Origin: Brachionus manjavacas
Taxonomy: Eukaryota; Rotifera; Eurotatoria; Ploima; Brachionidae
Length of the DNA: 64,000 nt
Direction of reading: 5' to 3'
Assembly: GCA_019054805.1 (NCBI GenBank)
Contig: JAHQIY010000003.1
Coordinates: 2,604,001-2,668,000 of the forward strand
Shown here: piece by piece, positions 11,300-23,600 of the stretch
Numbering within the stretch: the stretch's first letter is position 1
Layout of the letters: each line of letters begins with the position of its first letter
Notes under the pieces: generated by a model
Databases searched by the model: none
What the model was told of the DNA's origin: nothing
The model's input: the letters and a program-made list of their open reading frames with translations, nothing else
Position numbers and translations under genes: made by a program

Positions 11300-13019
11300 T
11301 TTTGGAAACTCTGATTGGAAACTTTGAATTATTTTATATGCTGGTCTTTAAAATTTTTTCATACTTATTTATAGTTTCAGTTGAGTAACAAATGAATGAA
11401 TTATTCTCAATAATTGATGTATTTAAAAATTAATTATTTTTCTTAACGTCAATAAACTTTTTTAATTGATTCATACCGATTTGATTAGTAAGATATTTTT
11501 TAACTTATTTTTATTCTTGATTTTTTTAAAATAATTAAATACAGGACATATAAACGGTCCAAGTTATGTTTACGCCTAATTATTTTTTCCATTTATTATT
11601 TTTTTAATATTTAATTACGTCAAATAGATATGAGTGAATCATTCAATTATCACTCAACTGAAACTAAAAATGAGTAAAAAAACTAATTATGATCTGTTTT
11701 GAATTTTTATTTTTAATTTTTGATCTTTTTGATCTGTTAAATACCATTTTTTTTGTTTTTTCTTTATGTTTACTCGATGAAAGTTAATAAAATTTAATTG
11801 CATCTTTCTTTATTTTTTAAAATAAATTAATTTTATTCCTCCAATTAATACAAAATACATAATAACTAGATTTTAAACTTTTCTTATAAAAAATATTTTC
11901 ATTTTAAGATTATCTCTCTCGTTCTTGTACTGAGAAAACATTTTGGAGTTAATAAGGCGCTGCTGCCGTTCAATTGAGTTTAAAAGGCGGCCGCATTTAA
12001 AAATCGCCAGTCTTCTCTAAAAAAATTTCCTCTCTCATTTTTTTCCCTGCCGACCCAGGACTATTCAATTTTTTATAAAAAGTCCTTGAGTAAAATTTTT
12101 CCCTTTATTCTTAAAAGGGGCGCTAAAAATTTTTCTCCCACTTTTCTTTCCCGAGTTAAAATTTTGTCGATTTGGTTAATGGGCTGGTACTAAGACAAAT
12201 AAGTGGGAACGCTCCTAATTTTTATCTTACTTGATTCTGCTTTTCCAGAGTAATCCCATTTTTTAATTTCCGTTCCTCAGCTTAATTTTTCCTACAATTT
12301 TGTTCCTAAGGGGATACTTTGTAAAATTGGAAGTTACGCTCTAAATTTTTTTTCCTCTACTTTAAGTTACCAAACATAGCAATATTTCTTTCTTTGATTA
12401 ACCTGAAATGTGAAGGGGTAATATATGATCTTTCAACGGAAATAGGAAATGAACCCATTAAAAATTTTAGATCACTGTTAGATCAACCAACAAACTTGAT
12501 AAAGAATCAAAATCTTGGCGATGTATAAAATGGTCGACATAACTTAACTTAGCTTTAATTTATCTAGAGCTGTTTAAGAAACTTATTCGTGAAAGTTCAT
12601 TAGTTAAGTTTTTTAAGTCATAATCCTTTAAAAATTTAACAAAACAATTTTCACCGGATTTATATTATCATCCATATTTAATTCTCCTATAATTGTGGTT
12701 CTACAATTTAAATAATAAGGTATTACACTGCTCAAGATTTTTATGAAATCAAAATCTGATAACGATTGTGGTTTTTAACAAAAAAAGGAAATCTACATTC
12801 CTTTTAACAGAGTAAACTTCAACAGATATATCTTCAAAGTCAGTGTGAAAATGACAGCTTAAGTATTTCGAAATCTTTCTCAGTATCGATTAAATCAGAA
12901 TTAGGACTAAAAAGATAAGATTTTTCCGAAGCATTTTCATTTTATTCATTAGTTTTGAATTCTATGTCATTTGAAAATTAGATAGAATTAATATAATTTG
13001 TTTAATTTTAATAAAAATA
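11283..13019. repeat. Tandem array unit 4, deleted and truncated
   Basis: It follows the unit from its start to about 12860, then jumps over roughly 740 bases (unit 1 equivalent 1581-2323) to the LINE fragment remnant, and ends at about 13019 just where the zinc-finger gene would begin. This is the right-hand edge of the array. Confidence 0.88.
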
Positions 13020-13323
13020 ATTTTTTGTTTAGGACCCTAAATAATTTATTACCACAAATTAAATAAAAAAAAACAACACTAATGAAAAAATAACAAAAGT
13101 AAAAAAAACAATATATAAGTTTACCATGATTTCTTCTGATACTGCACAATCCGACGGTTGTTTTTGGTAAAATGATAAGTTTGTCTTTGATGCACCAACT
13201 TTTCTCTATATTGGAACATTCATAGCGATTTATTTAAAATATATTTAAACGAAGACGGTAACTTCATAAAATAATATGCGAGCAAACATTGTTCTTGGGC
13301 CAATCACAACAAGTTCATCGACT
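13020..13323. other. Spacer between array and gypsy element
   Basis: AT-rich, no recognisable gene. It could contain the 3' non-coding end of the gypsy element, but I could not recognise an LTR. Confidence 0.4.
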
Positions 13324-14457
13324 TTATTTCCAATTTTGCTTGTTAAATATGATTATTCGAATGCTATTTTTAGATAAAATATTTGAACAAATTGAGTCCA
13401 GGGCATTTCTTCGATCTCCAACAAAAATTGCTTTCACTCTTGTCTTGTTTTGCTCTGAAATTATTTTTGTTATTTTCAAAGGTTCACTCCATAAATCGTT
13501 TCGGAGTTTCTTTTTCAATCCAATTCTGGTTTGAGGTAATTTAACTCTCACTTAGTCACCAACTTTGTATGTTAAAGTTTTTTTTTAATATTTGGAATCG
13601 TAAATTTTCTTGTTCACTTCAGCCTGCTTGTCAATTCTATTTTTAGCTAACAACCAGTTCGTATGCAAAACCTTATTTAATTCACTCGGTTCATATGCAA
13701 TATTTTAATTGTCAAAAACTCCTAATCTTGCTTTCGACCATATAAAAAACTAAATGGTGAAAATCCACTTGAGCTTTGCTCAGCTGTTCTATATGCGAAT
13801 AAAACCAATAAGATATATAAATCCCAATAAGTTTAATTAGAATTTGGAAAAGCTGATAGCATTTTACAAAGTGTTTTGTTGAATCTTTCGACCAATCCGT
13901 CCAATCGCGATGGTATGGTGAAGTCTGAACTTTGTTAATTTTGAAATATTCGCACAAAATTTTTCATTAAATTTGATGAGAAATTTTCTCTTTGATCGCT
14001 TAACAAATTGGTGCTGAATGTTTTGTAACTATTTCATTGATCAAAATTTTTGCCTTTGTTTCTGCTTTCATATCTTTCATAGCAAAAGCTTCCATTCAGC
14101 AAAAGCTTTTTGTCAAATAGTCAGTAAACAATACGCCGTATTTATTACCAGAACTTGATCGACTAAGTTCGAGAATGTCTACAGCGATCAAATCAAAGAA
14201 GTTCGTGATCGGTTTTGATTCAGCTCGATTTCCTTGAGAATCTTTGATTTTTGCAAACATTTCGCATGACTCCACAAATTTTTAATTTCGTTATAAGAAT
14301 TTGGCCACAAAAATCTTTTTCTAAGTTTAATCCATGTTTTCTTTTGCACTAAATGAGCTCCGGTAAAGTTGTCTTGACAAAAATCTAAAATATCTTTTCT
14401 CATTTTGTGTGGTACCACTAACTGTTTAAACCCGTCTATTTTTCTGTTTTTAAGCAT
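13324..14457 (-). pseudogene. Gypsy integrase
   Basis: The zinc-binding part is degenerate: DNFTGAHLVQKKTW, FLWPNSYNEIKNLWSHAKC (usual GHxG and CxxC partly lost). The core follows with NFFDLIAVDILELSRSSSG and TDYLTKSF, a damaged LSDQREKF segment, and KVQTSPYHRDWTDWSKDSTK, matching the usual TxPYHPQxDGxxERFNK. The C-terminal segment (13324-13551) RVKLPQTRIGLKKKLRNDLW resembles the conserved tail after the core. Multiple stops and frame changes. It would insert element cDNA into host DNA. Confidence 0.8.
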
Positions 14458-14675
14458 TTAAATTAATTTCTGAATTTCAGCATCTTCTTTCTGTAGTTTG
14501 GACAATTATCTTTTATTTTCAAATCATCAGTTGCGTGTAATTTATTTAAACTCTCAAGTTTAATATCCTTGTTTAAATATATCTCGCATTCAATTAGGAT
14601 TTCATTAATTTTGACTGAATATTATCCCATCCGAGACTGATAAACATTTTTGGAAAAGCTTACTTGTTTAAACGA

Positions 14676-14924
14676 TTAGTTTTGCACTTCAACTGTATTT
14701 AACAATGGTTTTTCATTCGAACTTCTTACTATAATGTAAATTATAATGCGTCCATCTTTGTTGACCTTTCTTATACATTCTCCCACTCGTTTATTGTGCC
14801 TTTTTGGCGGAGTTAAACCATCGAAATTTTTGTTAACAAATTTGATTATGTCATCGTGTTTTGTAATACCTTTAGCTATTGTCAATGCTATCGGCTCGTG
14901 TGTTGTTGTTATATTGTCATCTTG
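14676..14924 (-). pseudogene. Macro-domain-like segment within gypsy pol (tentative)
   Basis: About 82 codons between RNase H and integrase: PIALTIAKGITKHDDIIKFV, KRVGECIRKVN, RIIIYIIVRSSNEKPLLNT. The pattern (I-A-x-x-I-A-x-G-I near the start, VGE-x(n) in the middle, R-x-IYxIVxxxxxxKP at the end) resembles the core of Appr-1''-p processing macro domains (…ISADxxMGxGIA…, VGEV…, IYYLVTK…KPT). The ADP-ribose loop is not well kept. Known macro domains bind or hydrolyse ADP-ribose. It is within the element in the same orientation as pol. Only eye-level similarity; it could also be an unrelated pol spacer. Confidence 0.35.
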
Positions 14925-14937
14925 ATACTTGATTTTA

Positions 14938-16530
14938 TCAGGTTTTGATTTTTTCGTTTATACTGTGTAAATTTTCTATCAAATCTTCCTTGCAAATAGT
15001 TTTTGTAATTTGTTTATCAACTCGTGATAGAGCATCAGCGTTTGTATTTTTACTTCCTTTTTTATATTAAATTTTGAAGTTGTATTCGGCTGGTTTCAAT
15101 CGCCATCTAATTAGTCTTGAAGATGATAATATTATGTTATTCAAATATGTTAATGAATTATGGTCTGTATATATAATGAATTTAGTTCCTTATAAATATT
15201 ATTTGAATTTTTTGACGCATATACAATTCCAAGAAGTAACCGCTCAATTGGTCTATAGTTCCGTTCGGCTTGATTTAAAGATCGGCATGCGTAGAATTCT
15301 ACTCGATCTCTACCATGGTTATCTTTTTGACTATTAACTGTTCCAATTACTACGTTTGATGCATCGGTTGACATGTAGAATTTCTTTGAAAAATCAGGAA
15401 AGCTAAGATAGGAGTAATTGCTCTATATGTTCCTCAAAATTTCTCGAGAACGTTTGGATATCGTCGGTGTATAAAGTTGAGTCTGTAAGATCGTTTAGGA
15501 TGAGTTTTATAATTCTTTGAAAAGTAGCTCCTGCGTTAGACAAACCTAAAGGAATAATTCGAAACGCGAAAAAACCTCGACTGCAAATGAACGTTGTTAT
15601 TTGTTTGGCTCGTCCAGTTAATTTGATTTGCCAATAACCTGAAGTATTATCTAGTGATGTGAAAAAAGTTGATCCGTTCAATTTATTTAATTTTGACTCA
15701 ATATTTGGCATTGGGAAACAATCTCTTACGGTTACCATATTTACTTTTCTGTAGTCTATGAAAAATCTTTTACTTAAATCTGGTTTCTTGACTAAAACAA
15801 TAGGCGAAGCCCAGTCGCTTTTAGATGGTTCAATTATCTTCATTTTTAGCATCTGTCGATAAACTCTTCTACCACTTTTTCTTTTACATGTGGAAAGTTG
15901 TATGGTCTTTGTTTTAAAATCTTTTTCTTCCGTTACTTTAAAATCGTCTTTGCCATATTTATCTGGAAAAGTACCAATGTCTTCATCGTTTCTTAAAAAG
16001 CATTGCCAGTAATTTTTGATTAGCTTTTTCAATCTCTGTTTTTGATCGTCGTTTATAATTTCATTGTTAATTTTGACTGAATTGATTGGTTTCAACGGTC
16101 TTTCTTTCTTAACCATGACTTCATTAATATGTCCAATAAACTCCATTTCAAATGCTTTTTTAATGAAAACCTTAGCTGATGTTGATTTTCTATGGATTTG
16201 ATTACTGTACAATTAGATATTATGCAAATAGGATTATTAGCATGGATAATTTGTTTGACGGGTGTTACATTTTCAAGGTGTATGGAAACTTGCTCACTAG
16301 CATCTGCGATAAATTCAACGATATTGAATCGTCCGTATTTTTCTATTAAAATTTTCCCATCTGTAAAGTTAAGTTTCGCTTTGTATACTAGTCTCGAATT
16401 AGGTTTAATTGTAATCGTATTCGACGTAAATATTATTTGTGCGGATTCCGGTTTTTTGTCCTAATTCGGATTTCTGAATTCCCTCATACTAATTTGTCGT
16501 TTTTGTAATCTATTATAGATTTTAAAATAT
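14938..16530 (-). pseudogene. Gypsy reverse transcriptase and RNase H
   Basis: The longest open part (15403-16212) carries RT blocks: PSKSDWASPIVLVKKPD, FFIDYRKVN, FPMPNIESKLNKLNGSTFF, LDNTSGYWQI, TTFICSRGFFAFRIIPLGLS and NAGATFQR, then TLYTDDIQTFS as the YxDD block. RNase H follows after a frame change: MSTDASNVVIGTV, YACRSLNQAERNY, then TDHNSLTYL, RLIRWRLKPAEYNF and NTNADALSRV. A TAA interrupts NFKI-YKKGS and a TGA ends the frame at 14938. LDNTSGYWQI replaces the usual LDLxSGYWQI, retaining the catalytic Asp. Upstream of 16212 the frame continues into GRFNIVEFIADASEQVSIHL, the post-protease linker. The enzyme would copy element RNA into DNA. Confidence 0.88.
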
Positions 16531-16571
16531 TGACTCCAAAAGTGATTTCATATGTTAATTTCTTACTTATA

Positions 16572-16640
16572 ACAGAGTATTTTGCAGACTTATTTTACTG
16601 CATTAAACAAATTTGCTTAAAATTAAGCATTTTACAGAAT
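16572..16640. repeat. Interspersed repeat related to 30896-30966
   Basis: The segment beginning cagagtattttgcagactta and continuing through tttgcttaa to catttt is clearly related to 30896-30966, part of the CTCTGCAA hairpin family described at 30828 and 49021. Only the right portion is present here. Confidence 0.7.
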
Positions 16641-16904
16641 TAAATTATCTCAAATAAAATTTCGTCTCAAAAATTGCAATATTTGTCCGTCAGCTTTTTA
16701 TTTGTCTTACTTGAAATGACATAATTTTACGTAATATTACAATTAATTTAACTCCATGTGATTTAATTCAATGTAATCTTACACATATTGATGTATTATT
16801 ACCCGTTCTGCTTTTTAAAGTATAACACTGTATTGTACTATTTTACACAATTGGAAAAAAATTTTATCGCTTTTGAACTGTAATTTTTGTCCAAAAATTT
16901 CAAA

Positions 16905-17115
16905 TTGGCTATCTATTAAATAAAGAGTTAAATTGGTCAAGTCTTAAATCTATTATAAATATTGATCCTGGAGAGCATTGGAAAAAAAAGGCAAAATATT
17001 TCATTTTTTATTAAATTTTCATTTTAGCATTTTTTGTACTCCTCCAACGTCAGTTTTGTCAGAACAACTTTTTTCTTGTGTCGGGTTTAGGCCTAGGGAC
17101 TATCATAATAAAATT
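16905..17115 (+). pseudogene. hAT transposase C-terminal remnant
   Basis: The translation reads NWSSLKSIINIDPGEHWKKK, then after breaks PPTSVLSEQLFSCVGFRPRD, matching the hAT dimerisation motif (PxTSxxSERxFSxxGxxxxxxR). Frame changes and stops interrupt it. No TIR or rest of the gene was recognised nearby. Confidence 0.6.
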
Positions 17116-17119
17116 TAAT

Positions 17120-18507
17120 TTGTTTATATATTTTTAGTACAATTTTGAACATTTGCTAGAGGAGATTAAAAAGCTTGGTCGAATTCGTTTTGGTTGAACT
17201 CAATTTCAATTTTTGTATCTTCGTCCCCGTTCATTTTATATAAATATAAATCTTTGTTTCTCTTGAGATTTTTGACCAGCTGACCACTATAAATTGCTTG
17301 ATCTGACCGTTCTGGACACTGCTAACACCAATGCTTCGCGTGAGTTTCTGATCCGTCACGGTTGATTGGTTTTTGATCGATCTTTGATAATTGATTTGCT
17401 TTACTGATATACGATCGAAAGAGGGGTCCCTATGGCACTTCTCAATAGCTTTTTGAATACTTTTCAATATACGGAAAATCTAGACTTCTCTGTACTTGAG
17501 TTGGTCAGCTTATGACCATTCCTTCGCCTTGTCCCTAGGGTCTCAAAGAACGAAGCAATAGGATTTTTTAATAATAGGATACTTTTCAGTAACCTGATAG
17601 ATGAATTATCATCACAATTGAACTAGAAGATACTTTTCAAGATCTTTTTCCGGAAAGAAAATTTAGCTATAATTTTTCTCATTAACTTTTCTAAAAATAA
17701 GTTCTAGGTCAAATTTGGAGTTCGTTCAAAATGCAGAAAAGAAAATTCATAGACATGATTTATTTTAGAAAAAAAAATTATCGAATCAGATTCATATTAA
17801 AAAAAAATTTTAGAATGACACTGTGGTGTTCACCACAGTTTTAGCGACTTCACATACACTTTTATTGAAAGCAAATAATATAGAAAAAATAATTATCGAA
17901 TTCTATAAAAAAATCGACTAATTAATGAGTTAATTTTCTCAATTTATTCATAGATAAATAAATAAGCTTTATTTATGGATAAATAAATTAGACTTTTTAA
18001 ATGCAATTTCAAAGTGTTTGAATCATAATTTTTAATAATGCGTTTCAATTTTTCATTTTTTTTTACTTGCCGCTTTTTTGTTATTTTAAATTTCGAAAAA
18101 TTTTTTTTAGCTAATGCCTCATCTGCAAAATTTAGATTTGTCCACTGTGTAGATATATGCCAACAAATAAAGATTTTAAAAATTTCCAAGTTAATTCTTT
18201 ATCTGTTACATCTAATGATAATTTATTCTTTTTTTTTTTTTTTAAGATAATTTTATTTAATTATTTAATTATTATTGATATTTTTTAATTTTTTAATAAG
18301 TGGATCATTAAAAACTGAACAATCATTGGAAACACTTTTACTACTAATAAAATTAATTTTGTTAACACCTGTCGCAAACTTCATCATGCTTCAATATATC
18401 TTTTTTTAATTCCAGGTTATTTAACTCTTACAAACCGTATTCATATTATTATTTTTATTATATGATTTTATTTTAATTAAATTTTTTAATTTTATTTTTA
18501 TTTTTAT
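17120..18507. other. Non-coding AT-rich interval
   Basis: No supported gene; short open frames here lack coding features. A perfect 9-bp-arm hairpin (ACTGTGGTG, 2-nt loop) lies at 17820-17839. Sequence becomes almost pure A/T after 18230. Confidence 0.5.
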
Positions 18508-18560
18508 TCTGAAGAAGTTTAAGCTCGATACAGTTAACAAATAAATAAAAATAATCATCA
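18508..18560 (+). mobile_element. LINE/SINE 3' terminus
   Basis: Carries a variant of the 3' tail shared by local LINEs: TCTGAAGAAG…AGCTCGATACAG followed by AACAAATAAATA. Nothing recognisable of the body precedes it, so it is a severely 5'-truncated insertion. Confidence 0.6.
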
Positions 18561-18917
18561 AAATCATTATTACTAATTTCGATAGAATTCAAATAATTTC
18601 TACTTCAATTTCTGATTTTTTATGGGTGCAAATCGAATTGACAATATTGTGAAAATCAGTTCTTACTGAATCAGTTTTTTGTTTTTGTTTTTCATTAAGC
18701 TTATTAATGTATGGTCAATTCATATTTCATAAAGTATGAATATTAAAGTGTCATTTATTTTTATTATTTTGTCAACAAAAAAATTAGTCAATTAAATGTA
18801 TGAATCGTAAATTAAAAGTATTAGTTGTCATTTTAAGAAATAAGGTATCACATAGAAAAATTTAATATCAATAAAAAAAACATTTAAATCAAAAAAAAAT
18901 TAAGAAAATATTTTCAA

Positions 18918-20425
18918 TTATTTCATAACTAAAGCTTTTGACTGCTTTTTTGGACGTCCTACTCCTCTTAATTTTCCTAATGGAATGTCGCAAGCTTCAG
19001 CTGTAAAGGACTCGAATAATCCTTGGCTATATGCAACACCAATTATATGCTTGCACATATAATGTTTGTGCCAAGACGGACAACTGCATGTGCTTAATTT
19101 CCAATCATTTTCATTTAGACTTATTACTCTTAATTCCTGGAATGATTCTACAGATTCAGAATAGGTTTTCCATTGGCATTCCTTAATTGATTTAAGAAAA
19201 TCAATGCATAGTTGTCTGTTCATTGTTCTAACAACTGGAATATTTGGCAATTGAATTTCAGCTTGATGGAGTTCCCATAATGGTTCATTTTCTGAGAGAC
19301 TCTGACTTTCAGGTATAACCTTTTTTTTCGACCTCTTTCCAGTAAACTTTGCGTGGCAGCTGTTGGTTCAAACATTTGATTTGTGTGTGGCATTTGTTGT
19401 TTTAAAAGGTAGCTTTGGTTGTTTGTCGGTAAAAAAGTTGGTTGTTTACATGGAGTTCTTTGTACAAAATAGAATTTCGTTGCTTCTTTTGTCTTGCAAG
19501 TTGTAATAGCAAGGCCAAACGGATGAAAAGCTTTGTTTCTGTCATATGCACCTACCATTAAAACTGGATACCCTTGCCAAATGCATTTATGAGTTCCATT
19601 GGCTGACAGCATTTGCACTTAAGAAGGAATAATTTTTTGAATTTATAAAGATTTGGTAACAAAATACTTACATTCATCACTTGCATAAGATAAAAGCTTT
19701 TTAGTTGACAAAAAAATTCAAAAACTTGTTATTTTGTTGTTTGAATACTTAATATCTTTAGCTGTTACAAACATTTTTAAATCTGAGTCAGGTGTATTTT
19801 CCATTAAGGAACACCATTTATGAAGTTGACCTAAATCTCTTTTTTTTATTTTTTTTGTTTTTTCCTTATAATAATTAACGAAATTTCGTATTTGAAGCTC
19901 TGAAGGTAATGGTTTTGGTAACGAATCTATTTTTGATAAAAAATGCTGTATATTTTGTGCACCTTGGACATTTTTTTCTATTAATGTTTCAATCTCTTGT
20001 TTAATCACCTTAGCAATCTTGACTGATTGATTACTATGAACATGATCATCTTTAGATAGATTTATTGTAACTTCCATTGTATTTATATGTGGAACTATTT
20101 GAAGACGTTTTGGGCATTTGTATCTTCCTGACATCGAACAATAATAATATCTAATTTTGAGACCAAGTTTGTTTACATAAGAATTTGCACTAGCCCACTT
20201 GCATTCTTCAATTTCATAATTCTCGATTAGTTTGAAAGCTTCTTCTAGATCATTTACCTAACTGTAAAATTCATAAATAAACTTGGTTCTTTTATTTCTT
20301 TTCGGAATCGGTTGTTCTATATCGTCTGCATCGTCTTCCGTGTGATCATGTAACTGTTGATGGAGAGGATTTTTAACAATAAGAATTGAGGAGCTTGATT
20401 CTGAATTTAATTCAGCATTTTATTT
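18918..20425 (-). pseudogene. Mutator-like (MULE) transposase 1 with SWIM zinc finger
   Basis: Read on the minus strand: an N-terminal acidic part, then a WRKY/GCM or FLYWCH-like zinc-binding stretch (EECKWASANSYV, IRYYYCSMSGRYKCPKRL, KDDHVHSN), a helical linker, a MULE core start (MLSANGTHKCIWQGYPVLMV, FHPFGLAIT) and a C-terminal SWIM finger CSCPSWHKHYMCKH (CxCx(n)CxH). Most of the core between FHPFGLAIT and SENEPLWELHQAEIQLPN is missing. The first catalytic Asp of the DGT motif is Asn here, a TAG interrupts near 20265, and at least two frame changes occur. A probable intron separates 19718 and 19620 (GTAAGT…TTAAG). Dead copy; would have moved DNA by DDE chemistry. Confidence 0.8.
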
Positions 20426-20603
20426 TTTCCTTTTTTAATCTTAGAATAACATCTTTAAACTATTTATTAATTTTGTTATTGTTATTAGAAAATAACCCAT
20501 CTCCAATATTTTTGATTCTAACTTATAAATTTTGTTTTTTTAAATAAATTTTTAATCAGACAATTACATTAAGTCATAAAAGTATTATTTATTATTTTCT
20601 GAG

Positions 20604-23600
20604 TTAGTATATTAAAAATATGTATAAACCTAAAATAAGGAATTTTAAATACATATCTTTTAATTCGTAAAATCGGGATGAATTATTGATAAAAGAATTG
20701 CCATTTTGTAATGTCGACTTGTTTGTCATTACGATCTCAGTAATCCAATTCAAATATGAAGAAACTTTCATATATCCGCTAAAAAATAAAGATTATTAAT
20801 TTAAAAAATTTTCAAATCGTTCTTGGGAGCATAATTGAATCCAATGAATCCAATAAAATATCACTAATTCAGTGGAAAAAAAAACAATTGAAATGAACTT
20901 TGCAAACCCTAATAATTAACTATGTATTTTTATTATTTTTTTCTGTAAATATAAAAAATAATAAAATAAACAACATCACTAATTTAATCAAATAGTAACT
21001 ATAAATAAATATCTTTTTAATTTAAAAAATAAAAACCAGATATAAATACAATGCAAGCCAATCGCTTTATCTTTGATTTATTAATATAATTTGCTGTTAA
21101 GGTAGCTCACATCCCTTTTAAAAAAAAATCAACGAAAAAATTTTAAAAAAAAGTACGGAAGAAAACAAATAAATAAAATCAAAATAATAAGATATGGTTG
21201 CATAGAAAAAATTAGTTGTTTCAGGGGATTTTTTTTTTAATCTTTATTATGATTAAATGATAGTAATTAGTAATAAATAAAAAAAAATTTCTTGTTAGTC
21301 TTTTCATCGATTTAAAAATAATAAAATTGCTAAAGAAATTTTTATTTTTTTTAGATTTTTGAATTAAAGTATTTTTAAAATTTTTTAACTTAAAAGACTT
21401 TTTTTAATTAAACATTCTTTTTTAGCTTTAATAGGAAGAAAATTATTTGAATTTTTATTTAAAGTAAAAATATATTCTCGATTTTAAGGAAATGTCATTA
21501 TGTTAGGATACCCAACTTTTGTGACATGTCGTTAGATTTCGAACTCTGGTTTCCAAAATGATATAATGACATGTAATTAATGTTAAATAACCTATAATTG
21601 AAAATTTTGCAAAATTACTGTTTCGACATAACAGAAATTTTCCAATTTTCCAAATCCAATTTCCACATGAAAAAATTTGGCAATTGGATTTGTGGAGATA
21701 ATTGACCTAAAACCTTTAGCAATGTCGCTTGCAAATCAAAGCGAAAATCTTCTGCGGATTTTCAAGAATTCGGTTAAGCTAAATTTGAAAAGCTAGAAAA
21801 ACCAGTATGACACAAGACTCTGTTCATTGCGCTCGATATCGCCTTAAACCAAGACGAAAATAATGCAATCACATCGATTTACAATTTTTGGTCCAATTAA
21901 GTATGAATAATCGAATTTAACTCGGCGTTTATCTCACAAGATATTTAAAATCGAACAATTAAAATTAATGGAACAAATTTTAATCTTGAAGACGCAAACA
22001 AATTACCGGACTTAGAACGTACAGTATTTTTCGTTTTCACTTTTTACTCAGTAATTTCAAATGTAATCAAAATTTTTTTCTGGTCCCGCTAATATTTATG
22101 GGTTAAGATGGGAGCGATTCAAATTAGCAGTAATTAAATTAGCATGATAAATATAGCAAGAGATAATTTTAAAATGAATGAATTAGCAAGTTTATTTTAG
22201 CAATTATTCAATTAATAATAGCAATAAATAAAAAAAAAAAGTTTTCATTTTAGCAAGTCTTTTTTACTTTTAATTTATTTTTCTAATACTCTAAAATTGA
22301 TGATAAACTTTCATAGTAATCTTCAAAGATATCTAATGAGTAAATTTTCTGTATTTCTCTTAATCTCTCGTCGAATAAAATATCATTCGGTTTTTTCTTA
22401 TATTGAATTCCTGTTTTTAATTAAATAATATTATCTTCTGTTTTTTTTGTTCTTCAATAAATTTTTCAATTAAAGAATAAACGCATGGATGATCGTTCAA
22501 CATACAACTAAAAGCATTATGCCATGCTTCAACAAAGTTGTTCGTCCTTGATAAACATTCGTTTATTCTGCTATTGATGTTCTACAACTCGATACCAAAT
22601 CTAGGTGGAACTTCAATTTATTTTAACACCTCTACCTCGTCCAGTTTTTTTAGTACTGACATAACAAAACCAATTTTCCTTTAAATATTTTATCAAATTA
22701 CTAATGCTTTCATAGCTTTCGATAGATGTATCTACCTCGCGTTTGTTTTTATTGAACAAAAACTTAATATCACTTGGGGGGACGAAAGCCATTACGTGAG
22801 CTAGCTTAAGTAGTTTTCTATGTTTAAGAGATATAGAAAATAAACGCTCAAACCTAACTCTTGAATTTTTCTCCAAACAGCTTGTTTGAAGTGGAAAAAA
22901 CAGCCATAAAGTAGTGATTGAGGAAAAACTTTCTTGACAGAGTTTAAAAAAGCAATTTCAAAATATGAAGTAACCGATTTTGGTTGAGTGTTTAAATATG
23001 AAGAAATGACATTTAAGACTTTTTCATACATGATTTGATTTTTTATTGGTAACAAGCAATAAACTAGAGGAATATATCGCCCATTTATTAAAGAATGGAT
23101 GCTATATACTTGCTCAAAAGTACTAGAGCGATACTAAACGTCCCGTCAGCAAAAATTTGATGGCTTTCCAAAAGTTTTAAAATTATTTGAGGTTAAGAAT
23201 ATGAAAAATCTGTCAATGTCATCAGCACCTGAATCATGTAATAAAAAATTCTTGGTGTCACCACTGGCGTCTTCCAATGTACGAGTCAAAAAATTAGGTA
23301 CTTTGATCTCTTTGAGTGTTTTTGGTGTAGGAGCCAATAATTCGGGTCTATTACGTTTTTTATATCGATTAACAACTAGTCTATCTGCGTTATATGATGG
23401 CATAATTGCTATAGCATCGGGACTTTTCACTTCGTTGACAACACTGGCTAAAATTTGTCTAAGGGGAACATTTGAAATGACTTTAGAACAAACTAATGTC
23501 GCCCCTTTTAATATTCATCTTTTCTCTTTTAGTTCCAGGCGACTAATTTTTGGAGCATGACAATGCATCGCATCTTCTGGATTGTTAAACTTAACATTAT

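Larger units (their letters stand above)
13324..16530 (-). mobile_element. Ty3/gypsy LTR retrotransposon pol region, decayed
   Basis: On the minus strand, in order: end of a protease-like segment, reverse transcriptase, RNase H, a spacer with a macro-like segment, integrase zinc-binding and core regions, and a basic C-terminal segment. Order RT-RH-IN is that of Ty3/gypsy. No intact LTR, gag or primer-binding site was recognised. Several frameshifts and stops show the copy is dead. Confidence 0.88.

Noticed and set aside
19220-19618. Single 132-aa ORF within MULE 1 as a separate gene
   Set aside because: It is the MULE core start followed by an out-of-frame continuation; treated as part of the pseudogene.
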